This document shows positions 25,093-33,588 of a DNA stretch of 64,000 bases, one piece after another. How positions within the stretch are numbered: position 1 is the first letter of the stretch; each line of letters starts with the position of its first letter. The stretch is from the NCBI RefSeq assembly GCF_001500045.1, contig NZ_LQIX01000023.1:62001-126000 (forward strand), read 5' to 3'. The notes under the pieces are model-generated. The model saw only the letters and a program-made list of their open reading frames with translations. It was not told the origin of the DNA and did not search any database. Source of the stretch: Mycobacterium sp. GA-1199 (GTDB lineage Bacteria; Actinomycetota; Actinomycetes; Mycobacteriales; Mycobacteriaceae). A program made the position numbers and the translations under genes.

Positions 25093-26286
25093 GTGAGCGA
25101 CCTTTACTACGACCCCTGGGACGTCGCAATCGATCTCGACCCCTATCCGACGTACCGCAGGCTGCGCGACGAGGCTCCGCTGTATCACAATGAGCGTCAC
25201 GGCTTCTGGGCCGTCAGCCGCTACGACGACGTAGACGCCGCGTTGCGGGACACCGCGCGGCTCAGCTCGGCCAAGGGCGACATTCTCGAGGTCGTCATGG
25301 TCGACCCGGTGATGCCGCCGGGAGTGTTCATCAACGAGGACCCGCCGCTGCACACCATCCACCGCGCGATCGTGTCCCGGGCCTTCACACCCAAGCGGAT
25401 CAGGGCGGTCGAGGAGAAGGTCCGGGCCTTCTGCGTCGCGTGTCTGGACCCGTTGATCGATGGCGACCGTTTCGACTTCGTGGTTGACCTCGGCGCCGAA
25501 CTGCCCATGAAGACCATCGGCATGCTGGTCGGTATCCCCGACGCCGAACAGCCGGCGGTCCGGGCCCACGCCCACGAGACGCTGCGCAACGAGCCGGGCA
25601 AGCCGTTGCCGGTGGACAAGGACCACTACTTCGACGGAGACATGTTCGCCGATTACGTTGCGTGGCGCGAGGACAACCCGTCCGACGACCTGATCACCGA
25701 ACTGCTCAACGTGGAGTTCACCGATGAGACGGGCGCCGTCCGCGGGCTCACCAAAGAGGAGATCGTCGTTTTTCTGGCCGTCGTGGCCGGTGCGGGTGTC
25801 GAGACGACCGGCCGGCTGTTCGGCTGGATGGGCAAGGTGCTCGCCGAACATCCGGATCAGCGCAAGGAGCTGGCCGCCGACCTGTCCCTGGTGCCGGGCG
25901 CCATCGAAGAACTGTTGCGCTACGAGCCGCCGGGTCCGCACGTCGCGCGCTACGTCGCCACCGAGGACGTGCAGTTCCAGGGACGAACCGTGCCTGCGGG
26001 CAGCGCGCTGTTGATGATGCTGGCGTCGGCCAATCGCGACGAGCGCCACTTCGCCGACCCCGACCGCTTCGACATCCACCGCAAGCCCGGCGGGCATTTG
26101 ACCTTCGGCCGTGGGGCGCACTTCTGCGTCGGCGCACCGTTGGCCCGGTTGGAGGGCCGGATCGCGTTGGAGGAGGTGCTCAAGCGTTGGCCCGAATGGG
26201 ACATCGACCTTGAAAGTGCCCGCCGCTCAAGGTCGTCCACCGTGCGCGGGTGGGACACCATGCCGGCGGTCGTCAGCCGTCGATGA
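25093..26286 (+). CDS. Cytochrome P450
   Basis: 397 residues from GTG at 25093 with GAGGAG seven bases upstream. I-helix GAGVETTGRLFG, K-helix EELLRYEPPG and haem loop FGRGAHFCVGAPLAR with the cysteine intact. It shares its length, N-terminus (LYYDPWDVAIDLDPYP) and many internal blocks with the P450 at 17394-18593, so the pair arose by duplication. The gene end overlaps the convergent GMC gene by 14 bases. No ferredoxin or ferredoxin reductase is near. Confidence 0.92.
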   Translation: MSDLYYDPWDVAIDLDPYPTYRRLRDEAPLYHNERHGFWAVSRYDDVDAALRDTARLSSAKGDILEVVMVDPVMPPGVFINEDPPLHTIHRAIVSRAFTPKRIRAVEEKVRAFCVACLDPLIDGDRFDFVVDLGAELPMKTIGMLVGIPDAEQPAVRAHAHETLRNEPGKPLPVDKDHYFDGDMFADYVAWREDNPSDDLITELLNVEFTDETGAVRGLTKEEIVVFLAVVAGAGVETTGRLFGWMGKVLAEHPDQRKELAADLSLVPGAIEELLRYEPPGPHVARYVATEDVQFQGRTVPAGSALLMMLASANRDERHFADPDRFDIHRKPGGHLTFGRGAHFCVGAPLARLEGRIALEEVLKRWPEWDIDLESARRSRSSTVRGWDTMPAVVSRR

Positions 26287-27874
26287 TCCGGTCGGCGGCC
26301 CGCCAGGCCATCGCCATGATCGGCCCGTTGAGGTTGCCCGCCACCATGGTCGGCAACACGGAGCAGTCGACGACCCGCAAATCGTCGACTCCGCGGACGC
26401 GCAACTCGCTGTCGACCACGTCGTCGTCGCCGGGGCCCATCGCGCACGTACCGATGGCGTGGTAACCGCAGTATCCACCCTCGAGGGCGGCATCGACGAG
26501 TTCATCGTCGCTGCACACCTGGGGACCGGGGTACGTCTCGTGGCTGATCCGCTCGGCGATCGGCGACTGTTCGAAGATGGTGCGCATCCGGCGCAGCAGA
26601 CGCACCGTCGTGTCCCGGTCCCCGGGGCTGGACAGGTAATTGGGGTCGATCCGCAGCGCAGTGTCGGGCCGGTTCGAGGTGATCTCCACGCTTCCTTGTG
26701 ACGTCGGGCGCAGCACCATGCCGAGGCAGGAGATGCCGGGCTCACGTTCGATGCTCACCGGTTCGCCGCTGGTGTTGTAGGGCGGAAGCGTCCATGGGCC
26801 CATCATGATCTGGCCGTCGACGCGGTCGGCGTCCTCATGTGACTTGGCAAACGCCACGATGTCGAACGACGGTGCGGCCAGCGGGCCCTTCCGGCTCGCC
26901 AGGTATTTCATGCCGGAGATGGCCTGGCCGACGTTGCTCGAGAGCAACTTGTTGTACCCGAGGTCCTCCTTCAGCCTGAACCGCAATGCCGCACAGCGGT
27001 GTTCGCGCATCCGGCGGCCGACGTTGTCCCGCTCGAGGACGACGGGCACGCCTGCGGCCTTCAAGACCTCCCGCGGGCCGATCCCGGACAGCTGAAGCAG
27101 TCGTGGGCTGTTGAGGCTGCCGAGCGAAAGGATGACTTCTCGGCGGGCCCGGACCTCGGCGGCGCCGCGCGGACCGTGGATCACCAATCCGACCGCCCTG
27201 CCGTTCTCGATCAGGATGCGACGGGCGACGGTGTTGGTTGCGACGGTCAGATTCGACCGCCGCAGAGCCGGTTTCAGGAATGCGCGGGCCGCACTCACCC
27301 GCCGCCCGTCGCGGATGGTGGAGGTGGCGTACCCGACCCGCTCGGCGTCGGACTCGTTGATGTCTTGGACCCTGCCGAAACCTGCACGGGTGGTCGCCGT
27401 GATCATCTCTTCGCACAACGGATCGGGGTCCTTGGGCACCGAAATGTGCAGTGGGCCACCGGTGCCGCGGGTGGGGGAGGCGCCGAACTCGTTGTGCTCG
27501 AGGGCTTTGAAGATCGGCAACATGTCGTCCCAACCCCAGCCCTTGTTGCCGAGCCGTTCGAGGTGATCGTAATCGGCGCGGTTGCCCCGGTTGTAGATCA
27601 TCCCGTTGATCGAACTGGAGCCGCCGAGCACCCTGCCGCGCATCCACTGTTCACTATGGCGGTCCGGGCCGAAGGGGGTGGTGGTGTAGTGCCACATGTA
27701 CTTCTCGTTCTCGAACAGCATCCCGGAACCCTTGGGAATCCGAAGCAACGGATGGCGGTCCGGACCGCCGGCCTCGACGAGTAGCACCGAGACTCGGGGA
27801 TCGGCTGACAATCGGTTGGCGAGAACACATCCGGCCGATCCGGCCCCGGCGACGATGTAGTCGTACGTGGTCAT
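26273..27874 (-). CDS. GMC-family oxidoreductase
   Basis: 533 residues. FAD-binding YIVAGAGSAGCVLANRLS at the N-terminus, the GMC signature around GRVLGGSSSINGMIYNRG, and the catalytic His/Asn pair in GGYCGYHAIGTCAMG and VAGNLNGPIMAMA. Enzymes of this type oxidise primary or secondary alcohols (choline dehydrogenase, alcohol oxidases, some sterol oxidases). ATG at 27874 is supported by the start of the Rossmann motif a few residues in. Divergent from the SDR at 27967 with one operator between. Confidence 0.9.
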   Translation of the reverse strand: MTTYDYIVAGAGSAGCVLANRLSADPRVSVLLVEAGGPDRHPLLRIPKGSGMLFENEKYMWHYTTTPFGPDRHSEQWMRGRVLGGSSSINGMIYNRGNRADYDHLERLGNKGWGWDDMLPIFKALEHNEFGASPTRGTGGPLHISVPKDPDPLCEEMITATTRAGFGRVQDINESDAERVGYATSTIRDGRRVSAARAFLKPALRRSNLTVATNTVARRILIENGRAVGLVIHGPRGAAEVRARREVILSLGSLNSPRLLQLSGIGPREVLKAAGVPVVLERDNVGRRMREHRCAALRFRLKEDLGYNKLLSSNVGQAISGMKYLASRKGPLAAPSFDIVAFAKSHEDADRVDGQIMMGPWTLPPYNTSGEPVSIEREPGISCLGMVLRPTSQGSVEITSNRPDTALRIDPNYLSSPGDRDTTVRLLRRMRTIFEQSPIAERISHETYPGPQVCSDDELVDAALEGGYCGYHAIGTCAMGPGDDDVVDSELRVRGVDDLRVVDCSVLPTMVAGNLNGPIMAMAWRAADRIIDG

Positions 27875-27909
27875 TCTGGTCCTTCCGAGCCCGGGTCGAA
27901 CTGATCCGC

Positions 27910-27923
27910 TGTACGAGCGTACA
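27910..27923. promoter_or_regulatory. Single TetR-type operator, locus 5
   Basis: TGTACGAGCGTACA is a palindrome apart from its two central bases and lies between the divergent GMC and SDR genes, 36 bases from the GMC ATG and 44 from the SDR GTG. A second half-site-like GTACAG overlaps its right end, but no second full copy is seen. Confidence 0.7.
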
Positions 27924-27966
27924 GTACAGCCTCGAAGTCGATCCGGCGTTCGAGGAGAGTGATCAG

Positions 27967-28833
27967 GTGAGCGAGACCGTCGCGGTGGTGACAGGGGCCA
28001 GCCGCGGTGCAGGCGCGGGTATCGCACGCGCACTGGGGAGCCACGGGTGCACCGTCTACGTCACGGGGCGAACCCAGAACGGCGGCAACACAGAGGGTTC
28101 GCGGTTGTCGGGCACGATCGACGAGACCGCGCAGGCGGTCACCGACGCGGGCGGCAAGGGTATCGCCGTGCGCGTCGACCACGGCGACGACGATCAGGTC
28201 AAGGCGCTGTTCGATCGGATCGCCCGCGAGCAGGGGCGTGTCGACATCCTGGTGAACAACGCGGCGCTGATCCGCGACGAGATGATGGGCCGCACGAAGT
28301 TCTGGGAAGAACCGCTGAACGTCATCGACACCCTCGACGTCGGGCTGCGCAGCAGCTATGTCGCAACCGTCTATGCCGCGCCGCTGATGCTTCCCCAGCG
28401 CAGCGGCCTGGTCGCGTTCACATCGTCGTCGGGCGCCGTGCATTACGCGTTCGGGCCGGCGTACGGAGTGCCGAAGGCCGGTACCGACAAGATGGCCGCT
28501 GACATGGCTTTCGACTTCCGGGAATTCGGGATTGCCGCGGTGTCCATATGGATGGGTTCGCTGTTGACCGAGCGGGTCCGCGGGATCATCGCGAGCAACC
28601 CCGAAAAGTTCGGGCACATCACCGATACCGCCGAAACACCCGAGCTGACCGGGCATGTCATCTGGGCGCTGTATCGCGATCCGGATCTATCGGAGGTGAG
28701 CGGCCAAACGCTCATCGGGGCGGAGTTGGCGGTCAAGTACGGCATCAAAGACGACGGCGATCGTCAGCCACCGTCATACCGCGACATGTTCGACGTTCAC
28801 CCGGCCAAGCAGTATCCGCACGTCATGCGGTGA
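27967..28833 (+). CDS. SDR family oxidoreductase (DHRS1-like)
   Basis: 288 residues: GASRGAGAGIA, TGRTQNG, ILVNNAAL, FTSSSGAVHY with the catalytic serine and Y/K in AYGVPK. The long insertion after the cofactor-binding region and the C-terminal QTLIGAELAVKYGI match DHRS1-type SDRs. GTG at 27967 has GAGGAG ten bases upstream. It is the right-most gene with an operator and so probably ends the regulon. Confidence 0.86.
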   Translation: MSETVAVVTGASRGAGAGIARALGSHGCTVYVTGRTQNGGNTEGSRLSGTIDETAQAVTDAGGKGIAVRVDHGDDDQVKALFDRIAREQGRVDILVNNAALIRDEMMGRTKFWEEPLNVIDTLDVGLRSSYVATVYAAPLMLPQRSGLVAFTSSSGAVHYAFGPAYGVPKAGTDKMAADMAFDFREFGIAAVSIWMGSLLTERVRGIIASNPEKFGHITDTAETPELTGHVIWALYRDPDLSEVSGQTLIGAELAVKYGIKDDGDRQPPSYRDMFDVHPAKQYPHVMR

Positions 28834-28856
28834 TTTACGCACGCTGGCGGAGGTGT

Positions 28857-28912
28857 GAGCGTGCGCCAACCGTCGAAATTTCGCGGCGCGTCGTGTGCAG
28901 ACATGCACGCTC
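28857..28912. repeat. Intergenic imperfect palindrome with CGGCGCGTCG core (element E)
   Basis: GAGCGTGC (28857-28864) and GCACGCTC (28905-28912) pair perfectly over eight bases. The inner part holds CGGCGCGTCG at 28884-28893 followed by TGTGCAGAC, close to the CGGCGTGTCG and GTGCAGAC of element A. It is the weakest member of the family by stem length. Confidence 0.6.
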
Positions 28913-28957
28913 GCGGGTATTCGGTACGCACGTGCAACCACCAGCGAGGAGGCCACG

Positions 28958-29113
28958 ATGGCGAAGGATCACGGTTCCAGCGTCAAGAACGACAAACAGT
29001 ACGAGGGCCTGCGCAAAAAGGGCATGAGCAAGTCGCGTGCGGCGGCCATCGCGAACACGCCCGATGCGTCGAAGAAGGGCGGCAAGAAATCCGGCGGATC
29101 CAAGAAAAGCTGA
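28958..29113 (+). CDS. Small basic protein, DUF7218-like
   Basis: 51 residues from ATG at 28958 with GAGGAGG upstream. The conserved block is KNDKQYEGLRKKGMSKSRAA followed by AIANTPDASKKGG, and the C-terminus is lysine/glycine/serine rich. Small proteins of this type with the Rho-termination-factor-like helix are widespread in actinobacteria; their function is unknown. The frame upstream of 28958 is not conserved in style and overlaps element E. Confidence 0.75.
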   Translation: MAKDHGSSVKNDKQYEGLRKKGMSKSRAAAIANTPDASKKGGKKSGGSKKS

Positions 29114-29181
29114 CGATGACTTTCGGCCGCTGAGTCGGTCATAACCTGCGAGTGCCACCACCACCGCAGGAGGAACATCGG

Positions 29182-29877
29182 ATGTCCGTCCCGACCCAAC
29201 CGGCCGCCTTACCGCCCGTCGTCGATCAGGCGACCTGGCGCGCCGCCCTCGACGACCTGCGCCGCCGCGAGAAGGCGGCGACACGCGAACTGGACGCCAT
29301 AGCCGCCCAGCGCAGACGGCTGCCCATGGTCCGCATGCCCGATTACACGTTGATCGGGGAGCACGGGCCGGTCCGGCTCGCCGACGTGTTCGAGGGGCGC
29401 TCCCAGCTGATCGTCTACAACCACATGTGGACCGACGGCGCGCAGTGGCAGTGCGGCGGCTGCACCGGGTTCACCTCGCAGTTCACCCGGCTGGAATTCC
29501 TCGACAACTACGACGCCCGCTTCGTCGTCGTAACCAACGGCCCGATCGAAGAGGCGCTGGCCTACCGCACCAAGGTCGGTAACCGGATGGACTGGTACTC
29601 GTCGTCGGAGAGTTCGTTCGGGGCCGACGTCGACGCCGCGCCCGGTGAAGGCTTCGCGGTCAACGTGTTTCTGAGAGACGGCGATGCGGTCTACCGGACC
29701 TGGCACACCAACGGTCGCGGCACAGAACAACTCAGCCACTCGTTCGCGCTCATCGACCTCCTGCCGTGGGGCCGCCAGGAGGAGTGGCAGGATTCGCCGG
29801 AGGGTTGGCCGCAGCGGCCGACGTATTCGGGCTGGCTGGATTCGCCCGACATCGCGCGAGCGTACGGCCCGGGCTGA
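29182..29877 (+). CDS. DUF899 thioredoxin-like protein
   Basis: 231 residues from ATG at 29182, with AGGAGGAA upstream. RREKAATRELDAIAAQRRRL at the N-terminus, YTLIGEHGPVRLADVFEGRS, and a CGGC pair in WQCGGCTGFTSQFTRL sit in the positions of a thioredoxin-like redox site. HTWxTxGRG-type residues (TWHTNGRGTEQL) and a C-terminal LLPWGRQEEWQDSPEGWPQ are characteristic of DUF899. The cellular role is unknown. Confidence 0.85.
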   Translation: MSVPTQPAALPPVVDQATWRAALDDLRRREKAATRELDAIAAQRRRLPMVRMPDYTLIGEHGPVRLADVFEGRSQLIVYNHMWTDGAQWQCGGCTGFTSQFTRLEFLDNYDARFVVVTNGPIEEALAYRTKVGNRMDWYSSSESSFGADVDAAPGEGFAVNVFLRDGDAVYRTWHTNGRGTEQLSHSFALIDLLPWGRQEEWQDSPEGWPQRPTYSGWLDSPDIARAYGPG

Positions 29878-29904
29878 ACCCTCGAGGCATTGCTGATGCG
29901 CGAC

Positions 29905-29961
29905 TGCCCACCTCTCAGCGAATGATTCGCTGACAACGAATATTTCGCTGCGAGGTGGGCA
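29905..29961. repeat. 18-bp inverted repeat (element F)
   Basis: TGCCCACCTCTCAGCGAA (29905-29922) and TTCGCTGCGAGGTGGGCA (29944-29961) pair at 17 of 18 positions. The 21-base loop contains a second small inverted repeat (ATTCG/CGAAT). It lies 28 bases after the DUF899 stop. It is a candidate transcript-end hairpin, without a T-tract. Confidence 0.7.
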
Positions 29962-30051
29962 CTAGCCCAACGGTCTCCCGACCGGCTGTTGTCGCGACCG
30001 CCCGCGTTCATGGTCGGCGCAACGGTGGCATCCTGGCTTCATGGGATTGGT

Positions 30052-30708
30052 ATGGGCCTGATCATCCGCCTGCTCGAGTTGCTGATCGTGCTGGTTCCGC
30101 TCGCCGGCGTGCTCTACGGGGGGTGGCGGGCGTTGACGGCGGCGCGCGCCCGGCAGGACGCCGGCCGCGAGCAACTCGCCGACACGGCACCGCAGCCTGC
30201 GAGCGGAACGGCGATGCAGTGGCAGGCGGTCGCTCGTGCGGTGAAGGCGCACGACCGCACCGACACCCGTTGGCTCGAGTACGAGCTCGACGTCGCAAAG
30301 CTGCTCGACTATCCGCTGATGACCGACATGCGCGATCCGCTGACCGAGCGGTTCCATCGGACCAAGTTGCGGGCCGATTTGTTGCGTCCGGGCACGGCCG
30401 AGGATCTCGTCGACGACGTCGAAGCGGCGCGCGAGTACGTCGACGCCGTCACCGAATACGTCACCGCATTCGAGGCCGCCGAGAGCGAGGCGGTCCGTCG
30501 TCGGCGCAGCGATTTCTCCACACAGGATCAGCAGCGCATCGCCCGCGCCCAGAGCATGTTGCGCGTCGCGACCGACACCGCGGCCACTCCGCAGGAACGC
30601 GAACGCGGCTACGAGCTCGCCCGCCGCGAACTGGAGGGCCTGGTCGTGCTGCCCGAGCGCGCCCGCGTCGCGATCGAGCGCGGTATCGCCGGCGAACTCG
30701 ACGGCTGA
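30052..30708 (+). CDS. Membrane-anchored hypothetical protein
   Basis: 218 residues from ATG at 30052. One N-terminal transmembrane helix (LIIRLLELLIVLVPLAGVLY) is followed by a cytoplasmic, mostly helical and charged domain (TRWLEYELDVAKLLDYPLMT, EAAREYVDAVTEYV, QQRIARAQSMLRVA). No domain is recognised. Start codons at 29989 and 30010 would add a segment that overlaps the repeat region and is less likely. Confidence 0.72.
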   Translation: MGLIIRLLELLIVLVPLAGVLYGGWRALTAARARQDAGREQLADTAPQPASGTAMQWQAVARAVKAHDRTDTRWLEYELDVAKLLDYPLMTDMRDPLTERFHRTKLRADLLRPGTAEDLVDDVEAAREYVDAVTEYVTAFEAAESEAVRRRRSDFSTQDQQRIARAQSMLRVATDTAATPQERERGYELARRELEGLVVLPERARVAIERGIAGELDG

Positions 30709-30721
30709 CACACCGGACCGC

Positions 30722-31792
30722 TCACACGCCGCGTCGCAGGAATTCGGCGAGCACGGCGGCCATGTCCGGAATCGCCTGCTGCGCAATGACTTCGTAGCCG
30801 TGCGTGCTGAGTGTGGGCAGGCACAGCAGACCGGCCCTCGGCGTGAGCCCGCTGGCCTTCGCGTGTGAAGCGTCGGATTCGAATGCGCCGAGCACCGCGG
30901 GCTGAGGTGACAAGCCGAGGTCGGTAGCGGCCTCGAGGAGCGCATCGGCCACCGACTTGTCGTAGATGGTCTCGGCGTCGCTGTATGCCACGATCGGGCC
31001 GCCGCTGCAGGAGGTCCCGTACTCCGCTTCGGTCGGACCCACCTCCAACGCCAGCGTCAGGTCACCGGGCAGCGTGCGGCTGGCGTAGGAGCCCCCGACA
31101 CCGCCGACCTCCTCGGCGGTCGTGAACACCAGATAGGTGTCGCGTGCCGGGCGCGCGTCGCTCGGAGCCAGCCGGCCGGCGACATCGAGCAGCGCGGTCA
31201 CCGCGGCGCGATCGTCCATGAAGTAGCACCCGAGATAGTCGGGGCCGACGTCGATGAGCGTGCGCTTGCTTCGGTGGACGCATGCGCGCGTACCCGCTCT
31301 GATGCCCGCCTCGGCCAGCTCCTCGGGGGTGTGGCCGGTGAAGACGTAGACGTGAAGCCAGTCGAGCGCCTGATCACCCTGGTCCGGTTTCGTCTCCCAG
31401 ATCTGCTGACTCTCTTTGGTGGTGTGCTCGGAGCCGAGGGTGAGCACGCCGCACACCGTCCGCTGGTCACCGAGCAACGCGACCGGCCCGAGGCCGAAGT
31501 TGCCCGGATACATCGTGCCCAGCGGTGTCATGTGCAGGGTGCCGTCGGACTCGATCCGCTTGACGAGCATCGACAGCTCGTCCAGGTGGGCCATCACCCG
31601 AGCCGGCTGGGCCTCGCGGTCCTCACCGCGGAGCAGGCCGATCAGATTGCCTGCCTCGTCGACCCACATCTCGTCGACGTGCGGCTCCAACTCGCGGCGG
31701 CACACCTCGCGCACGTCATCTTCCTGACCGCAGGGGCCGTACGCATGGAGCAGTTCTTGCAGCAGGTCACGGCGCAGGGTTTCGTCGGGCAT
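30722..31792 (-). CDS. M42-family metallopeptidase
   Basis: 356 residues. Metal-ligand positions of M42 glutamyl/leucyl aminopeptidases are seen: H and D in VMAHLDELSMLV, D in MDDRAAV, E/E in TTAEEVGGVGG, D/E in ALEVGPTEAEYG and a final H in TLSTHGYEVI. The inserted PDZ-like region (LTLGSEHTTKESQQIWETK) is present. Such enzymes form large tetrahedral dodecamers that trim peptides. The ATG at 31792 is used because upstream residues are low-complexity arginine-rich. Confidence 0.87.
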   Translation of the reverse strand: MPDETLRRDLLQELLHAYGPCGQEDDVREVCRRELEPHVDEMWVDEAGNLIGLLRGEDREAQPARVMAHLDELSMLVKRIESDGTLHMTPLGTMYPGNFGLGPVALLGDQRTVCGVLTLGSEHTTKESQQIWETKPDQGDQALDWLHVYVFTGHTPEELAEAGIRAGTRACVHRSKRTLIDVGPDYLGCYFMDDRAAVTALLDVAGRLAPSDARPARDTYLVFTTAEEVGGVGGSYASRTLPGDLTLALEVGPTEAEYGTSCSGGPIVAYSDAETIYDKSVADALLEAATDLGLSPQPAVLGAFESDASHAKASGLTPRAGLLCLPTLSTHGYEVIAQQAIPDMAAVLAEFLRRGV

Positions 31793-31812
31793 AGATCTTG
31801 AATTGCCGACAC

Positions 31813-31848
31813 CGCGTCGGCCTAACCTTCGGCAGACCGGCCGACGCG
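31813..31848 (-). terminator. Strong hairpin between minus-strand genes
   Basis: CGCGTCGGCC (31813-31822) is exactly complementary to GGCCGACGCG (31839-31848) with a 16-base loop. It begins three bases after the stop of the small secreted protein on the minus strand. There is no T-tract, so it may be a processing or pausing hairpin rather than a classic terminator. Confidence 0.5.
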
Positions 31849-31850
31849 CC

Positions 31851-32078
31851 TCAGGCCACCGGCGGATGCGGATACGGCGGCGGGACCGGCACGCACAACC
31901 CCGTGCTGGTGTCCAAGGCCTTTCCGTCGACGCAGAACGATGCGCAACCATAGATGACGCCCGTCTGCCCCGGCGGGCAGCAACAGTTGCCCGGCTGGGC
32001 CGCGGCGACGACGGGGGACACCGGTACGGCCAGTGCGGCCGCGAAGAGCCCCGCGATCAGTGACCGTCGCAAAGTCAT
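31851..32078 (-). CDS. Small secreted cysteine-rich protein
   Basis: 75 residues: a signal peptide (MTLRRSLIAGLFAAALAVPV, then SPVVAAAQ with a likely cleavage after AAA) and a mature part of about 48 residues with six cysteines (NCCCPPG, YGCASFC, GLC) and a proline-rich tail PPPYPHPP. Even cysteine number and export suggest disulfides. Family not recognised. Confidence 0.75.
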   Translation of the reverse strand: MTLRRSLIAGLFAAALAVPVSPVVAAAQPGNCCCPPGQTGVIYGCASFCVDGKALDTSTGLCVPVPPPYPHPPVA

Positions 32079-32100
32079 GAGGGCAGTCTAAGTGCGTGCC

Positions 32101-33567
32101 TCAGGTCCCACAGAAGGTTCGGTACTTCCCGAAATCCTCGGGTGCGGGCTCGGCGTACCGCTGCAGACCGGGACGCTCGTCGTACGGCGCGGTCACGGCG
32201 TCCAGCAACTGGTACAGCGGGTCGAGATCCCCTGCGGTCGCGGCGGTCAGCGCCTCCTCGACCAGATGGTTGCGAGGGATGTAGATCGGGTTGGCACGAT
32301 CCATCACCGCCGCGTCGGGCCGCAACGCGTGCCACCGTGACAGCCACTCGTCGAACGCGGCCAGGTCGAGGAACAGGCCACGCGCGGGCTCGTCGTCGCC
32401 GCGGGCCGCATGCCCGAGGTGGCGGAAGAACGACGTGAAGTCGACGTGGCTCTGATGCAACTGTGTGATCAGGTCGTTCATCAACGGCACCGCGATCTCC
32501 TCCGGGGTGTCCGTCAGCCCGAGTTTCGCGCACATGCCCGCAGACAACGCGTCCTGGAACTTGGGCGCGAAACCACCCAGGCTGCCCTCGGCGATGGCGA
32601 TCGCCTGCTGTTGGTCGTCGGCGAACAATGGCAGCAGCGCCTCGGCCAGCCGGGCCAGGTTCCACACCGCGATCGCCGGCTGGTTGCCGTAGGCGTATCG
32701 GCCCCACGAGTCGATCGAGCTGAACACCGTCTCGGGGTCGTAGGCCTCCATGAACGCGCAGGGCCCGTAGTCGATGGTCTCTCCGGAGATCGTCATGTTG
32801 TCGGTGTTCATCACGCCGTGGACGAAGCCGACCAGCATCCACTTGGCGACCAGCGCCGCCTGCACCGCGATCACCGACTCGAACAACGCGACGTACCGGT
32901 TGCCCGCCTCGGCGGCCTGCGGGTTGTGCCGCTCGATCGCGTGGTCGGCCAGGCGCCGCAGCACGTCCACGTCACCAGTGTTGGCGGCGTACTGGAAGGT
33001 GCCGACGCGCAGATGGCTGCGGGCCACCCGGGACAGCACCGCACCGGGTAGCGGCGTCTCGCGCTGCACCTGGCGGCCGGTCGCGACCACGGCCAGCGAG
33101 CGGGTGGTCGGGATCCCCAGCGCGTGCATCGCCTCGCTGACGATGTATTCGCGCAGCATCGGGCCGACGGCGGCCAACCCGTCGCCGCCGCGGGCGAATG
33201 GCGTCGCGCCGGACCCCTTCAGATGCAGGTCACGAAGCTCTCCGAAAGTCGTCGTGAGTTCGCCGAGCAGGAGCGCGCGGCCGTCGCCCAACCGGGGGAC
33301 ATATCCGCCGAACTGGTGACCGGCATAGGCCTGCGCGACCGGGTTCGCACCGTCGGGAATCTGCGTGCCGACCAGCAGCCGCAGGCCGTCGGCGCTGCGC
33401 AGCCACTCGGCGTCGATGCCGAGTTCGGCCGCCAGGGGTTCGTTGAGGACGAGCAGCCGCGGGTCGGGCGCCGATTCGGCCTGCCAGCGGACCGCCAGCT
33501 CGGGTAGGTCGCTGGCGTAGCGGTCGGCGAAGGTGACGGCGGTCGGTGCGATGCTCACCCTTTCCAC
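32101..33567 (-). CDS. selO: SelO/YdiU-family protein adenylyltransferase
   Basis: 488 residues of the pseudokinase-fold SelO family, which transfers AMP from ATP to protein Ser/Thr/Tyr residues in redox homeostasis. Seen: [20 protein letters not shown], the [14 protein letters not shown] loop, [13 protein letters not shown] with the metal-binding Asn/Asp, [11 protein letters not shown], and the C-terminal YRTFCGT followed by TGA. The eukaryotic protein has a C-terminal selenocysteine; here the equivalent end has a plain cysteine three residues before the stop, as in most bacteria. GTG at 33567 is used; GTG at 33558 is possible. Confidence 0.9.
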   Translation of the reverse strand: MERVSIAPTAVTFADRYASDLPELAVRWQAESAPDPRLLVLNEPLAAELGIDAEWLRSADGLRLLVGTQIPDGANPVAQAYAGHQFGGYVPRLGDGRALLLGELTTTFGELRDLHLKGSGATPFARGGDGLAAVGPMLREYIVSEAMHALGIPTTRSLAVVATGRQVQRETPLPGAVLSRVARSHLRVGTFQYAANTGDVDVLRRLADHAIERHNPQAAEAGNRYVALFESVIAVQAALVAKWMLVGFVHGVMNTDNMTISGETIDYGPCAFMEAYDPETVFSSIDSWGRYAYGNQPAIAVWNLARLAEALLPLFADDQQQAIAIAEGSLGGFAPKFQDALSAGMCAKLGLTDTPEEIAVPLMNDLITQLHQSHVDFTSFFRHLGHAARGDDEPARGLFLDLAAFDEWLSRWHALRPDAAVMDRANPIYIPRNHLVEEALTAATAGDLDPLYQLLDAVTAPYDERPGLQRYAEPAPEDFGKYRTFCGT

Positions 33568-33588
33568 AGTACGAGCGGCACCCGCCCG

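Noticed and set aside
32101..32112. SelO as a second selenoprotein with its TGA stop read as selenocysteine
   Set aside because: The C-terminus TFCGT then TGA is the normal bacterial SelO end; nothing downstream in frame continues the family.
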